A stretch of 36,013 nucleotides of DNA from Bacteroidetes bacterium ADurb.Bin174 (GCA_002070265.1 MWCX01000035.1:1-36013), one strand, 5' to 3'. Positions 8,221 to 17,268 are shown, counted from the stretch's first letter. Notes: generated by a model from the sequence alone, not told the origin. A program made the numbers and translations.

Positions 8221-8265
8221 GTTGGCAATCCGTTTAATTGTTTATCCGAATTGAAAATTCTTTTG

Positions 8266-8273
8266 TAAATTTG
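8266..8273 (+). promoter_or_regulatory. -7 element before the AraC-type gene
   Basis: TAAATTTG matches TAnnTTTG. A TTG at 8238-8240 is 25 nt upstream, longer than usual. Expected initiation near 8278 would make the whole leader the G-free tract. Confidence 0.5.
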
Positions 8274-8350
8274 TAACTTCCAACTCCCAACTACTAACTT
8301 CTTTAACTTCTTTAACTTCTTTAACTTCAAAACAAACTACTAACTACCCC
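8274..8350 (+). repeat. G-free leader with AACTTCTTT tandem repeat
   Basis: These 77 nt, directly before the ATG at 8351, contain no G on the plus strand. Inside, AACTTCTTT is repeated three times without change (8296-8322) plus a partial AACTTC. As RNA it could form neither G-C nor G-U pairs, so the leader should be unstructured. Confidence 0.9.
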
Positions 8351-9433
8351 ATGAACATAATTGTTTGGATAGGTTTTTCGCAGAGTCTTTTTGCTGCTTT
8401 GCTGATGTTTACAAAAAAGGAAAGTTCGTTATCGGATAAGATATTATCGGGTTGGCTGACTTTGCTTGCCATTGAGTTTTTAACCTGTGGGTTAGATTAT
8501 CAAATTTATGAGCAACCCTTGCTTTCCAGCTCTTTCTTGCTTTTCAACCCTGCCATGTTTTTGTATATCAGTTCGCTTACCCGACCCAACTTCAGGTTGA
8601 AATGGGTGCAGTTGCTTCATTTTCTGCCTTTTGTAGTTTTCGAAATAGCGGCTTATGTTATTAAAGAACCCTTATCGTTACAAAACTTCTTCGTAGTTAA
8701 TAGTAACTATCCATTTCGCATCTCATTCACAGTTGCAAATTTTATTTCCTGGGTTATATATAATCCTTTGAGTTTATATTTTGTACACAAACATCGCATG
8801 CATTTACGGGATGAAAGGTCTAATATTGAACAAAATGAGAGTCTTGGCTGGATTTTGAGTGTGACGATTTTTTATGTGGTGTATTGTATCATCGCAGTAA
8901 TTCTTGCTGTGATAGCTTATTTTGTTGATTTTCCGTCTTTGTTGCTTCATATATATAATTATGCGGTACTTTTAGCCATTGTTTATTTTTTAAGTTTTTA
9001 CGGATTGCGGCAACAGGTTTTATCTCAAGAAATGCTTGTTGATGAGGTAGATTCAGATATTCCTTATAAGCACTCTCATTTAAGTGATGAAGATAAGGAA
9101 AAAATTGAAAAAGGTATTTTACGTTATTTTGAGAAAAAAGAGGTTTATCTCAATCCTGATTTAAATATGGATCTTCTCTCTAAAGCTTTGAAAATTCCTA
9201 AATATCAACTCACGGAAGTACTGAATACAACAATCGGAAAGAATTTTTTTCAATTTGTCAATGCTTACCGCGTAGAAGAGGTAAAAAGAATGCTTGTTGA
9301 TCCCAAAAACTTGTATTCTATTGAAGCCATCGGATATGAGTGCGGCTTTTCCAGTAAATCCTCGTTCTATAAAGAGTTCAAAAGGATAACAGGTATGACC
9401 CCCGCAGAATATAAAAATCAAGCCGGAGCATAA
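8351..9433 (+). CDS. Membrane-anchored AraC-family transcriptional regulator
   Basis: The 360-residue protein combines an N-terminal half of about seven hydrophobic helices (within residues 1-225) with a C-terminal AraC/XylS DNA-binding domain (about 255-357). The second helix-turn-helix carries the classic signature: SIEAIGYECGFSSKSSFYKEFKRITGMTPAEYK. The membrane half presumably senses an envelope or extracellular signal while the DNA-binding domain stays cytoplasmic; the ligand is unknown. Such 7TM-AraC proteins are common in Bacteroidota. It stands alone, flanked by a helicase and by the DUF4105 gene, so its targets cannot be read from context. Translation starts at the ATG directly after the G-free leader. 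Confidence 0.88.
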   Translation: MNIIVWIGFSQSLFAALLMFTKKESSLSDKILSGWLTLLAIEFLTCGLDYQIYEQPLLSSSFLLFNPAMFLYISSLTRPNFRLKWVQLLHFLPFVVFEIAAYVIKEPLSLQNFFVVNSNYPFRISFTVANFISWVIYNPLSLYFVHKHRMHLRDERSNIEQNESLGWILSVTIFYVVYCIIAVILAVIAYFVDFPSLLLHIYNYAVLLAIVYFLSFYGLRQQVLSQEMLVDEVDSDIPYKHSHLSDEDKEKIEKGILRYFEKKEVYLNPDLNMDLLSKALKIPKYQLTEVLNTTIGKNFFQFVNAYRVEEVKRMLVDPKNLYSIEAIGYECGFSSKSSFYKEFKRITGMTPAEYKNQAGA

Positions 9434-9578
9434 TCTTACTCAAATTAGAAAATGTTGTATCAGAAAAAATGACAATTCATACATCGTACATTTTCTTATA
9501 TGAGAAAAAACTTTCAGCAAAAGAAAATATTCAGGAATAAGAAATACTTGTAAATATTCACAAGTCAATAAAAAATGT

Positions 9579-9586
9579 TACTTTTG
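9579..9586 (+). promoter_or_regulatory. -7 element before the DUF4105 operon
   Basis: TACTTTTG matches TAnnTTTG and lies 26 nt before the ATG at 9613. A good -33 element is not seen. It would drive the DUF4105, carbonic-anhydrase-like, lptB and murB genes, whose spacing suggests one transcript. Confidence 0.5.
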
Positions 9587-9612
9587 TTGATGTTTATTTC
9601 AATCTTATCAAC

Positions 9613-10836
9613 ATGAAACAAATAGCGGTTTTTTTGTTGTTTTTGCTGATGACAGCATCCCATTTGTATTCGGAAACTATTGAATATGCCGATTCGACAA
9701 TTGTGAGTTTGATTACCTGTGAGCCTGGAAAGGCCGTATATACCAAGTTCGGTCATACTGCCATTCGAATTCGGGATACGAAAGGTTTAGATTTGGTCTA
9801 TAATTACGGGGTGTTTGATTTTAAGACGGAAAATTTTTATTTGAAATTTTTGAGAGGACACACCGATTATATGCTGGCTGTTTATCCTACAGAGTTATTT
9901 ATGCAGGATTACCGCAAAAGAAATTCTACTGTATGGGAACAGGTATTGAATCTTACCAAAGCGGAAAAGGATAAATTGATTGAGCTGTTGCGCATTAATT
10001 ATTTACCTGAAAACAGGATGTATAGGTATAATTTTTTCAATGACAACTGTTCTACCCGTCCTTATCATATCATCAGTGAAGCCATTACGGGAGCCATCAT
10101 TTTTGATCAACAAATGAAGCTTGAATCGGCTCGCACCATGGTAATGAATTATCTCTCCGATACCCCATGGGTTGAACTTGGCGTGAACCTTATTTTTGGT
10201 TTGGATGCCGATAAATTACTCAATGAGCATCAAAGTATTTTTTTACCCGAGTTTTTGAAAAATTATGTTCAGCAGGCTAAAATTCTTCATATTGATAATG
10301 GCTTTCACGAAAAGCCCCTGGTGCATCACGCAGAAACCTTATTCATGTCGAAGCGTGAAAATCCGAATCATTTGGCTTTGCTTGTCCATCCTTTTTTGAT
10401 TACCATACTATGGCTTATCATGGGTGGGTTGATCATGAAGTACAGAAGAAATATGGATAGTGTCACCAATAGATTGTTCGATTTTATATTGTTTATGGTA
10501 ACCGGAATTGGAGGATTGGTGTTGTTTCTCTTCATGTTCTTTTCCGAGCATCCTTTGGTAGATAAAAACCTGAATATATTATGGCTTAACCCATTGAATA
10601 TTATTGTTGCTTTGTTGATATGGTCCAAAAAATCACGTAATCTGTTGTTTTATTACAATATCGTGTACATGCTGATGATGATTGCTTATTTTATCGTCAC
10701 CGTTGCTCTCACCCATACTACTTTGTTGATTCTCTTGCCCATGCAAGCCTTGTTGTTCTTAAGGGTTCTGCTTCGGGAAAAGCATTTGTTGCACGCTCTG
10801 TATGTTCCAACAAATCAGGGTTTCAGAAAAAAGTAA
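9613..10836 (+). CDS. DUF4105 membrane protein, candidate lipoprotein N-acyltransferase
   Basis: The 407-residue protein has a signal peptide or N-terminal anchor (about 1-20), a soluble DUF4105 domain (about 25-240) and a C-terminal half with about five transmembrane helices (about 254-276, 290-310, 322-337, 345-367, 368-386). In the soluble domain the conserved His48 (FGHTAIRIRD) and Cys146 (FNDNCSTRPY) look like a papain-type His/Cys pair. From memory, a Bacteroides protein of this family (Lnb) was reported to N-acylate lipoproteins, so that is the working hypothesis, placing it at the inner membrane with its active site outside the cytoplasm. It heads a tight group with lptB and murB, consistent with envelope biogenesis. 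Confidence 0.75.
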   Translation: MKQIAVFLLFLLMTASHLYSETIEYADSTIVSLITCEPGKAVYTKFGHTAIRIRDTKGLDLVYNYGVFDFKTENFYLKFLRGHTDYMLAVYPTELFMQDYRKRNSTVWEQVLNLTKAEKDKLIELLRINYLPENRMYRYNFFNDNCSTRPYHIISEAITGAIIFDQQMKLESARTMVMNYLSDTPWVELGVNLIFGLDADKLLNEHQSIFLPEFLKNYVQQAKILHIDNGFHEKPLVHHAETLFMSKRENPNHLALLVHPFLITILWLIMGGLIMKYRRNMDSVTNRLFDFILFMVTGIGGLVLFLFMFFSEHPLVDKNLNILWLNPLNIIVALLIWSKKSRNLLFYYNIVYMLMMIAYFIVTVALTHTTLLILLPMQALLFLRVLLREKHLLHALYVPTNQGFRKK

Positions 10837-10874
10837 TAATAGTTTGATTTTTGTTTAAATGATTGTCAGTTGAT

Positions 10875-11402
10875 ATGGCATTGATTAAAGAGCTTAGAGG
10901 ATTTACGCCTCAATTCGGAAAAGATTGTTTTTTGGCTGAGAATGCTACGATTATTGGAGACGTAGTGATGGGTGACGGTTGTAGTATTTGGTACAATGCA
11001 GTGCTTCGTGGTGATGTCAATTCCATCCGCATAGGTAATCATGTCAATATTCAGGATGGGAGTGTGTTGCATACCTTGTATCAGAAGTCTGTAGTAGAAA
11101 TTGGCGATTATGTATCAATAGGCCACAATGTTACCGTTCACGGGGCTAAAATTGATAATTATGCACTGATTGGTATAGGTGCCACATTGTTGGATCATGC
11201 TGAAGTAGGCGAAGGTGCCATCGTTGCCGCCGGTTCGCTGGTGTTAAGCAATACGAAAATTCCTCCTTATACGCTTTGGGGTGGGGTTCCTGCAAAGTTT
11301 ATCAAAGATGTGGAGCCGGAACAAACCCATGAAATAAATCGCAAAATAGCGCATAATTATGCCATGTATGCGGGGTGGTATAAAACAAAGAATGATGAAT
11401 AA
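10875..11402 (+). CDS. Gamma-carbonic anhydrase-like hexapeptide-repeat protein
   Basis: The 175-residue protein is a left-handed beta-helix of the YrdA/PaaY/gamma-carbonic anhydrase type. The three zinc-binding histidines are in their expected settings: His66 (DGSVLH), His84 and His89 (SIGHNVTVHG). Gln60 and Asp61 in NIQDGS are also conserved. Enzymes of this subgroup may be true carbonic anhydrases or relatives with thioesterase activity; sequence alone does not decide. I chose the ATG at 10875, not the TTG 12 nt earlier, because homologues begin MALIKxLRG. It lies 38 nt after the DUF4105 gene and 25 nt before lptB. Confidence 0.85.
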   Translation: MALIKELRGFTPQFGKDCFLAENATIIGDVVMGDGCSIWYNAVLRGDVNSIRIGNHVNIQDGSVLHTLYQKSVVEIGDYVSIGHNVTVHGAKIDNYALIGIGATLLDHAEVGEGAIVAAGSLVLSNTKIPPYTLWGGVPAKFIKDVEPEQTHEINRKIAHNYAMYAGWYKTKNDE

Positions 11403-11427
11403 TGTGAGATTAATTAATAAATGAAGC

Positions 11428-12189
11428 ATGATTTTACGGACTGAACATCTATATAAGAAATATGGAAAACGCATGGTGGTAAATGATGTTTCTATCCATG
11501 TGGAGCAGGGCGAAATTGTGGGTTTGCTCGGTCCTAACGGTGCCGGAAAAACCACCACTTTTTACATGGCGACCGGACTGATTACCCCGAATTCAGGTAA
11601 AATTTTTCTGAATGATGTTGATATTACCAAATATCCTGTTTATAAAAGAGCACAGCAGGGAATAGGCTATCTGGCCCAGGAGCCATCGGTTTTCAGAAAG
11701 ATGACAGTGGAAGACAATATTAAGTCTGTACTCGAAATGACTAAGTTTAGTAAGCAATACCAGCATGAAAAACTGGAAACACTGATTGCTGAGTTTAATT
11801 TGGAACAAGTTCGTCATAATATAGGTGATCGCCTTTCCGGTGGTGAACGTCGTCGAACGGAGATTGCACGTTGCCTGGCGATAGAACCTCGCTTTATCAT
11901 GTTAGATGAGCCTTTTGCCGGGGTTGATCCGATAGCGGTACAGGATATCCAGGATATCGTTTGGAGGTTAAAAGATAAAGATATAGGAGTCCTGATTACG
12001 GACCATAATGTGGATGAAACCCTGAGTATTACCGATCGTGCTTATTTGCTGTTCGAAGGTCAGATTTTGTATCAGGGAACCTCGCAAGAATTGGCTGATA
12101 ATCCGGTGGTGAGAGAGAAGTATTTGGGACGTGATTTTGAATTGAAGAAAAAAAACAGGGGACGAAAACCGGTCATAAAGAAAGCATGA
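11428..12189 (+). CDS. lptB: LPS export ABC transporter ATP-binding protein
   Basis: This 253-residue ATPase powers extraction of lipopolysaccharide from the inner membrane as the cytoplasmic subunit of LptB2FG. All ABC motifs are present: Walker A GPNGAGKT (35-42), Q-loop in YLAQEPSVF (81-89), signature LSGGE (136-140), Walker B FIMLDE (156-161) and H-loop His193. The [13 protein letters not shown] stretch is typical of LptB and separates it from LivF/LivG-like transporters. The C-terminus has an extra basic tail ([14 protein letters not shown]). Its last 4 nt overlap the murB start, implying coupled translation. Confidence 0.95.
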   Translation: MILRTEHLYKKYGKRMVVNDVSIHVEQGEIVGLLGPNGAGKTTTFYMATGLITPNSGKIFLNDVDITKYPVYKRAQQGIGYLAQEPSVFRKMTVEDNIKSVLEMTKFSKQYQHEKLETLIAEFNLEQVRHNIGDRLSGGERRRTEIARCLAIEPRFIMLDEPFAGVDPIAVQDIQDIVWRLKDKDIGVLITDHNVDETLSITDRAYLLFEGQILYQGTSQELADNPVVREKYLGRDFELKKKNRGRKPVIKKA

Positions 12190-13199
12190 AATTTTATCAG
12201 CATCAATCGCTTAAAAAATACAACACTTTCGGCTTGGATGTCTATGCCATGTATTTTGTTGAGTACGGTTCCGAAGATGAATTGTTGGAAATTTTAAGTA
12301 GTGAAGTGGTGAGTAAAAACCCGCTGTTGGCTGTAGGGCAGGGGAGCAACCTGCTTTTTTTGAAAGATTTTGATGGCGTGGTGGTTCATTCTGCTTTAAA
12401 GGGAATTACGCGGATTGAAGAAACTGAAGATTCAGTGGTGTTGGAGGTGGGTTCCGGTGTGGTATGGGATGACCTGGTTGAACATTGCGTACAGCACGGT
12501 TGGCATGGCATTGAAAATCTTTCTTTGATACCCGGAGAAGTGGGGGCATCTGCCATACAAAACATCGGGGCTTACGGCGTAGAATTGAAAGATGTATTGC
12601 AAAAGGTAAAAGCTGTACGAATTGCTGATGGTGAAACGAAGATTTTTACTTGTGAAGACTGTCGCTACGGTTATCGTGAAAGTATCTTTAAAAAAGAACT
12701 AAAAGGGCAGTACATCATACTTTCCATTATCATTAAGTTGAGTAAAAAGCAGGTTTTTAACCTGACTTATCATCATCTGGAAAAAGAGGTATTGCAGCGT
12801 GGGGAGATTAATCTCAGAAATGTTCGGGATACCATCATCGCGATCAGGGAATCTAAACTGCCCAATCCGAAAGATATAGGAAATGCCGGAAGTTTTTTTA
12901 TGAACCCAGTAGTAAATCGTAAAAAGTTTGAGGATTTACGTTCTGCGTACCCTCAAATACCCCATTATTTCATCAGTGATACCCAAGAGAAAATTCCGGC
13001 TGCCTGGTTGATCGAACAATGCGGATGGAAGGGTAAAAGAGTCGGTAATGTAGGTGTTTATGCTCATCAAGCCCTGGTGTTGGTCAATTACGGTGGTGCT
13101 TCCGGACAGGAAATTGCCGACTTGGCCTATCAGATCCAAGCTGATGTGGATGCAAAATTCGGAATTAAACTGATTCCCGAAGTGAATTTTATCGGTTGA
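12186..13199 (+). CDS. murB: UDP-N-acetylenolpyruvoylglucosamine reductase
   Basis: This 337-residue FAD enzyme makes UDP-MurNAc with NADPH in the second committed step of peptidoglycan synthesis. The FAD-binding GQGSNLLF (51-58) and [19 protein letters not shown] (113-131) segments are present, together with the catalytic set known from E. coli: Arg164 (YGYRES), Ser236 (NAGSFF) and Glu332 (PEVNF). Length and the YGYRES loop place it with type I MurB. It overlaps lptB by ATGA and closes the four-gene envelope run; no strong terminator follows before the convergent mltG. Confidence 0.95.
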   Translation: MKFYQHQSLKKYNTFGLDVYAMYFVEYGSEDELLEILSSEVVSKNPLLAVGQGSNLLFLKDFDGVVVHSALKGITRIEETEDSVVLEVGSGVVWDDLVEHCVQHGWHGIENLSLIPGEVGASAIQNIGAYGVELKDVLQKVKAVRIADGETKIFTCEDCRYGYRESIFKKELKGQYIILSIIIKLSKKQVFNLTYHHLEKEVLQRGEINLRNVRDTIIAIRESKLPNPKDIGNAGSFFMNPVVNRKKFEDLRSAYPQIPHYFISDTQEKIPAAWLIEQCGWKGKRVGNVGVYAHQALVLVNYGGASGQEIADLAYQIQADVDAKFGIKLIPEVNFIG

Positions 13200-13233
13200 A
13201 AAACTTCTGTTCGATCAATTCCCAATAGTACCC

Positions 13234-14277
13234 TTATTTGATACCTTTTTCATTCAACACTTGTTGAATTTTCCTGGCATTGCGCATGTGTTCCGCTCCG
13301 GTTTTGGCAAAGGCATGTCCACCATTGAGCGATGCATCTGCCGCCATATACAGATAATCATGTTTTTCATAATTTAATACGGCATCAATGCAAGTTGTCG
13401 AAGGCGTACGGATAGGTCCCGGAGGTAAACCGGGGTACTTGTAAGTATTATATGGGGAATCGATCTTCAGATGTTTGTGTAAAATTCGCCGCAGCGTGAA
13501 ATCACCTACTGCATACTTGACAGTCGGACAAGCCTGTAGCGGCATCTTTTTTCTTAATCTATTGATGTACAATCCGGCAATGATGGGATATTCACTTTTT
13601 TTATTGGTTTCTTCCTGAATGATGGATGCCAGGATTATCACTTCTTCCTGAGTCATCGGGATGGTGGCTGCCTTTGCTTTTCTTTCTGATGTCCAAAAAA
13701 GATCGTATTCCCTCTTCATTCTTTTGAATAAATTTTCGACCCCAATATTCCAAAACACCTCATAGGTATTCGGAATAAAAAGCGATATGACTGTTGTAGG
13801 AGTTACTTCGTATTGTTTCAAAAATTCCGGATCATTCATCAAAGTAATCAAACTCATCGAATCAGCCATGATTTGCTCGGCTATCTTGCCGGCTAATTGT
13901 TCTTTGGTGCGCAAGCTGTTGAATTGTAATTTTACAGGATCTTGTTGACCGTTTCGCAGTTTTCTTATCAATGCCATGTTCGACATCTTGTTTCCAAGTG
14001 CATACCTACCGGGTTTTAAGGCATGGGTGAAATTGAGTCGCTTGGCAACCTGGATAAAGGTGAAACGGTTTGATACGACAGCTTTACTTTCAATCTGCTT
14101 CAAAACATCATCAAAGCTATCTGTGTCACTTATGTAGAGAAAAGTTTCGTCTTCTACTTGATTGATGTTGGGCGCATGAAAAACATAATAATAAGCCCCG
14201 ATACCTATCAGTAAAACTCCTGAGAATAAAGAAATAACAGTAATAAAAAGTTTCTTCTTATATGATTTTTTTTTCAT
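13234..14277 (-). CDS. mltG: Endolytic murein transglycosylase
   Basis: The 347-residue protein has one N-terminal transmembrane helix (about 10-32) after a Lys-rich cytoplasmic start (MKKKSYKKK), followed by a periplasmic YceG-like/LysM-related domain. The catalytic glutamate lies in ASIIQEET (Glu222 by analogy), and the LPxGPIRTPS-type block (LPPGPIRTPS) and the HAFAKTGAEH end are both typical. MltG cuts nascent glycan strands and sets their length. It is transcribed toward murB, and its upstream side carries the nested palindrome and tRNA-Ser. Confidence 0.93.
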   Translation of the reverse strand: MKKKSYKKKLFITVISLFSGVLLIGIGAYYYVFHAPNINQVEDETFLYISDTDSFDDVLKQIESKAVVSNRFTFIQVAKRLNFTHALKPGRYALGNKMSNMALIRKLRNGQQDPVKLQFNSLRTKEQLAGKIAEQIMADSMSLITLMNDPEFLKQYEVTPTTVISLFIPNTYEVFWNIGVENLFKRMKREYDLFWTSERKAKAATIPMTQEEVIILASIIQEETNKKSEYPIIAGLYINRLRKKMPLQACPTVKYAVGDFTLRRILHKHLKIDSPYNTYKYPGLPPGPIRTPSTTCIDAVLNYEKHDYLYMAADASLNGGHAFAKTGAEHMRNARKIQQVLNEKGIK

Positions 14278-14300
14278 CAGTTGGAAAAGTGAGTTTTAAG

Positions 14301-14355
14301 ATGGAAGCAGACATAACTGTAAAAATGGTTTTTACAAATTAATGTCTGCTTCCAT
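14301..14355. repeat. Nested perfect inverted repeats
   Basis: Outer arms ATGGAAGCAGACAT (14301-14314) and ATGTCTGCTTCCAT (14342-14355) are exact complements. Between them TGTAAAAA (14318-14325) and TTTTTACA (14329-14336) form a second exact stem with a 3-nt loop. The structure ends where the tRNA-Ser -33 element begins. Neither side has the T run of a simple terminator. Confidence 0.85.
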
Positions 14356-14385
14356 TTGAATAATTAAAAATTCTTTATATATTTG
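14355..14385 (+). promoter_or_regulatory. Promoter of tRNA-Ser
   Basis: TTTG (14355-14358), 19 nt, then TATATTTG (14378-14385): a textbook Bacteroidota promoter, 18 nt before the mature tRNA 5' end. Confidence 0.8.
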
Positions 14386-14403
14386 CAGCCGCAAAAGGCA
14401 AAT

Positions 14404-14490
14404 GGAAGTGTGGGTGAGTGGCTGAAACCAACAGTTTGCTAAACTGTCGTACGGGCAACCGTACCGCGAGTTCGAATCTCGCCGCTTCCG
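14404..14490 (+). tRNA. tRNA-Ser (GCU)
   Basis: The 87-nt gene has acceptor arms GGAAGTG and CGCTTCC (one G-U pair), the anticodon stem-loop with GCT at 14438-14440, a long variable arm as in class II tRNAs, and the TTCGAATC T-loop. The discriminator is G (14490) and CCA is not encoded. It reads AGC/AGU serine codons. Confidence 0.95.
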
Positions 14491-14528
14491 CTCCTTTTGA
14501 TATCCCTCCTCTTTCTTTCATTTTGCGC

Positions 14529-16556
14529 TTACTTCAATAAAGATTTCACTTGTTTATATACGTTTTCACCCGTAAATCCTAATTTTTCGTCCAGGACTTG
14601 ATAGGGAGCGGAAAACCCAAAGGATTCCAATCCGAATACTTTACCATCACAACCTACCAAATCTTCCAGGTTGACGGGCAATCCGGCAGTCAGACCGAAA
14701 ATTTTTACCTTATCGGGTAACACACTCTTTTGGTAGGCTTTGCTTTGTTGTCTGAAAACGCCTTCTGAAGGAACAGATACCAAACGTATTTTGATGCCGT
14801 CTTTGCGTAACAAGCTGGCACTTTCATATAAAGTGGATACTTCGGAACCTGATGCCAATAAAATAACATCGGGATTACCATCGCATTCAACCACATAAGC
14901 TCCTTTTTTAGCTTGTTTGGCTTCTTCCTTGCGATTGCTTTTTGCCGGCAAATCCCGGATGTTTTGACGGGAGAAAATAAGTCCGGTAGGCGTCTTGGTA
15001 TTTTCCATTGCCATTTGCCAGGCTACTGTCGTTTCTTCTACGTCAGCGGGTCGCAGTACCAACATGGAGCTATTACCGCTGTGGTTTTTCAATTTCTCCA
15101 TCAAACGGATCTGTGCTTCTTGCTCAACCGGTTCGTGGGTCGGACCGTCTTCTCCTACACGGAAAGCATCGTGTGTCCAGATAAATTTAACGGGCTGTTC
15201 CATCAATGCTGCCATGCGTATTGCCGGCTTCATATAATCGGAGAAGACAAAGAAAGTTGCACATGCCGGAATTACGCCTCCGTGCAAACTCATACCGATA
15301 CACAGACAGGCCATAGTCAGCTCGGAAACGCCGGCTTGTAGGAAAGCACCTGTAAAATCACCTTTTTGGAAAGCAGTTGTTTTCTTCAAAAATCCGTCTG
15401 TCTTGTCTGAATTAGACAAGTCGGCAGAAGCAACAATCATGTTTTCAACCTGCACGGCCAATTCGGAAAGTACAGTGGCAGAAGCACCTCGTGTTGACTG
15501 ATTGGTTTTTTGTACGATGGCATCCCAGTTAACGGAAACTTTTCCGGAGAAGAACAGGGCTAACTTTTCTGCCAATGCAGGATTTGCAACTGCCCATGCT
15601 TTTTCTTTTGCGTATTTTTCAGCCATGATGACTGCTAATTCTTCTTCACGTTTGGCATATAAAGCACGTGTTTCTTCGAATATAGCAAACGGATCTTCAG
15701 GATTTCCACCTAAATTCTTAACGGTTTCTTCGAAAGAAGCACCGGCTGCGCTCAACGGCATGCCGTGTGTTTCACATTTGCCTTCGAAACTTGTTCCGTC
15801 TGCTTTACGTGCTCCCTTACCGATGACGGTTTTTCCAATGATAAGAGTCGGTTTCCCTGTTACAGCTTTAGCTTCGGTCAATGCCTTTCTGATAGCGGAT
15901 GCATCATGTCCGTTTATTTCGATTACATGCCAGTTCCAGGCTTTGTATTTCATTGCCACATCTTCACTGGTCACCGCGTTGGTACTGGTTGAGAGCTGGA
16001 TATCGTTGGAGTCGTAAAACATAATCAGATTGTCTAATCCAAGATGTCCGGCAATGCGTCCTGTTCCTTGTGATATTTCTTCCTGAATACCACCGTCGGA
16101 TATGAAAGCATAGATGGTCTGCCCAATCATCGTTTTACCAAAACGAGCTTCTAAAAACTTAGCTGCAATGGCAGCTCCAACACCGTATGCGTGACCCTGA
16201 CCAAGCGGACCGGAAGTGTTTTCTACTCCGCGTTTTACGTCCACCTCCGGGTGTCCGGGTGTAGGAGAATCCCATTGACGAAATTGTTTGATTTCTTCTA
16301 TGGAGAATTTACCCGCTAAGGTGAGCGTAGCATACAACATGGGTGACATATGCCCCGGATCTAAAAAGAAACGGTCACGTCCTGCCCAAGTGGGATTTTC
16401 CGGATCATACACCAAAAATTCCGAATACAATACATTGATAAAATCGGCACCCCCCATAGCTCCACCGGGATGTCCCGATTTAGCCTTTTCCACCATTGCT
16501 GCGGAAAGTATCCTGATGTTGTCTGCCGCTTGATTTAAAATTTTAACTGAATTCAT
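14529..16556 (-). CDS. tkt: Transketolase
   Basis: The 675-residue thiamine-diphosphate enzyme transfers two-carbon ketol units between sugar phosphates in the non-oxidative pentose phosphate pathway. The N-terminal GHPGGAMGGAD and GPLGQG segments, the SDGGIQEE cofactor-binding region (in place of the commoner GDG start) with DSNDIQLS, the central pyrimidine-binding part (HDAFRVGEDGPTHEPVEQ) and the C-terminal domain are all present, so it is full length. The start is the ATG at 16556, 10 nt after the DUF6048 stop. It is the last gene of a long minus-strand series, an odd partner for DUF6452 and DUF6048. Confidence 0.95.
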   Translation of the reverse strand: MNSVKILNQAADNIRILSAAMVEKAKSGHPGGAMGGADFINVLYSEFLVYDPENPTWAGRDRFFLDPGHMSPMLYATLTLAGKFSIEEIKQFRQWDSPTPGHPEVDVKRGVENTSGPLGQGHAYGVGAAIAAKFLEARFGKTMIGQTIYAFISDGGIQEEISQGTGRIAGHLGLDNLIMFYDSNDIQLSTSTNAVTSEDVAMKYKAWNWHVIEINGHDASAIRKALTEAKAVTGKPTLIIGKTVIGKGARKADGTSFEGKCETHGMPLSAAGASFEETVKNLGGNPEDPFAIFEETRALYAKREEELAVIMAEKYAKEKAWAVANPALAEKLALFFSGKVSVNWDAIVQKTNQSTRGASATVLSELAVQVENMIVASADLSNSDKTDGFLKKTTAFQKGDFTGAFLQAGVSELTMACLCIGMSLHGGVIPACATFFVFSDYMKPAIRMAALMEQPVKFIWTHDAFRVGEDGPTHEPVEQEAQIRLMEKLKNHSGNSSMLVLRPADVEETTVAWQMAMENTKTPTGLIFSRQNIRDLPAKSNRKEEAKQAKKGAYVVECDGNPDVILLASGSEVSTLYESASLLRKDGIKIRLVSVPSEGVFRQQSKAYQKSVLPDKVKIFGLTAGLPVNLEDLVGCDGKVFGLESFGFSAPYQVLDEKLGFTGENVYKQVKSLLK

Positions 16557-16566
16557 AAGTAGAAAA

Positions 16567-17268
16567 TTATTTATTGTTTAGTAATTTATATCCTATCGTA
16601 TAATTAAATCCCCATACTGAGCCATCTCCGTTAATGCCGTAACCCGGAACGTGCCATGGTTTTAATGCACCCGGATCCGGCTGAAACAGCATGTTTTTGA
16701 TGCGAACTGTCCAACCGATGTATAAGTTTTTAAACAATTCAACCCTTACACTTCCTGCAACTTCAAACCAAAAATTGGATGAGGTGCGACCCAGGTTTTT
16801 AGTTATGTTTGTATTCCAAAAATCGTCCACAAAGCTAATATTTTGCAGTTCATAATCAAAATATGTATATCCGAGTCTAACACCAAAAAGAAATAAATTG
16901 TCGTAAATGGGGTTTTCTGATTTGCTTTTTAATAAATTAAAATCCATACCGGCTCTGTAGAATAAGGCGTCGCCTTTATATGTTATTCCTGAACCGGTCA
17001 GCTTTTTAGCTCCACCATAACCCAATTCAATAACCGGATACAGCCGTTTATTGAATCCGGCTTGAATACCGGTTTCAAATGAATAAGATTCACCTTTTTT
17101 TAGAAAGGTAGTGATTGCCGGTGATACATCCAAGTCGAGTCGAATACCGTTAAATACAACTTTTCTTTTGGTGCTGTCGTTGGTCACCTCATTTCTTTGT
17201 GCGGATAAAACAGTCACAACACAACAGGCTATCAGCAAACTAAAGCAATACTTGTAAATGTTGTACAT
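16567..17268 (-). CDS. DUF6048 family protein, probable outer-membrane beta-barrel
   Basis: The 233-residue protein has an N-terminal signal sequence (YCFSLLIACCVVTVLSAQ, about 7-24) and a body rich in alternating aromatic and hydrophobic strands (IELGYGGAKKL, LFLFGVRLGYTYFDYEL, FNYTIGYKLL), like small outer-membrane barrel proteins. It matches what I recall as DUF6048, a Bacteroidota family of unknown function that usually follows a DUF6452 gene, as here. Its start overlaps the DUF6452 coding end by 29 nt, implying coupled expression. The two may form a lipoprotein-barrel pair; no enzymatic motif is visible. Confidence 0.7.
   Translation of the reverse strand: MYNIYKYCFSLLIACCVVTVLSAQRNEVTNDSTKRKVVFNGIRLDLDVSPAITTFLKKGESYSFETGIQAGFNKRLYPVIELGYGGAKKLTGSGITYKGDALFYRAGMDFNLLKSKSENPIYDNLFLFGVRLGYTYFDYELQNISFVDDFWNTNITKNLGRTSSNFWFEVAGSVRVELFKNLYIGWTVRIKNMLFQPDPGALKPWHVPGYGINGDGSVWGFNYTIGYKLLNNK

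Noticed and set aside
8296-8328. CRISPR-like repeat
   Set aside because: The 9-nt units are contiguous with no spacers, so this is a short tandem repeat; no other regular repeat-spacer pattern is seen in the window.
9449-9510. GAAAATGT/ACATTTTC and TTTTCT/AGAAAA inverted repeats after the AraC-type gene
   Set aside because: The arms are AT-rich with a large loop or a weak stem and no T run, which is expected by chance in such DNA.
9585-9613. TGTTGAT/ATCAACA hairpin ending on the start codon of the DUF4105 gene
   Set aside because: Seven AT-rich pairs with a 15-nt loop are too weak to claim translational control without conservation.
14705-16533. Several ORFs on the plus strand opposite transketolase (up to 171 residues)
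   Set aside because: They are antisense shadows of a conserved full-length enzyme; no start context, signal or family resemblance.
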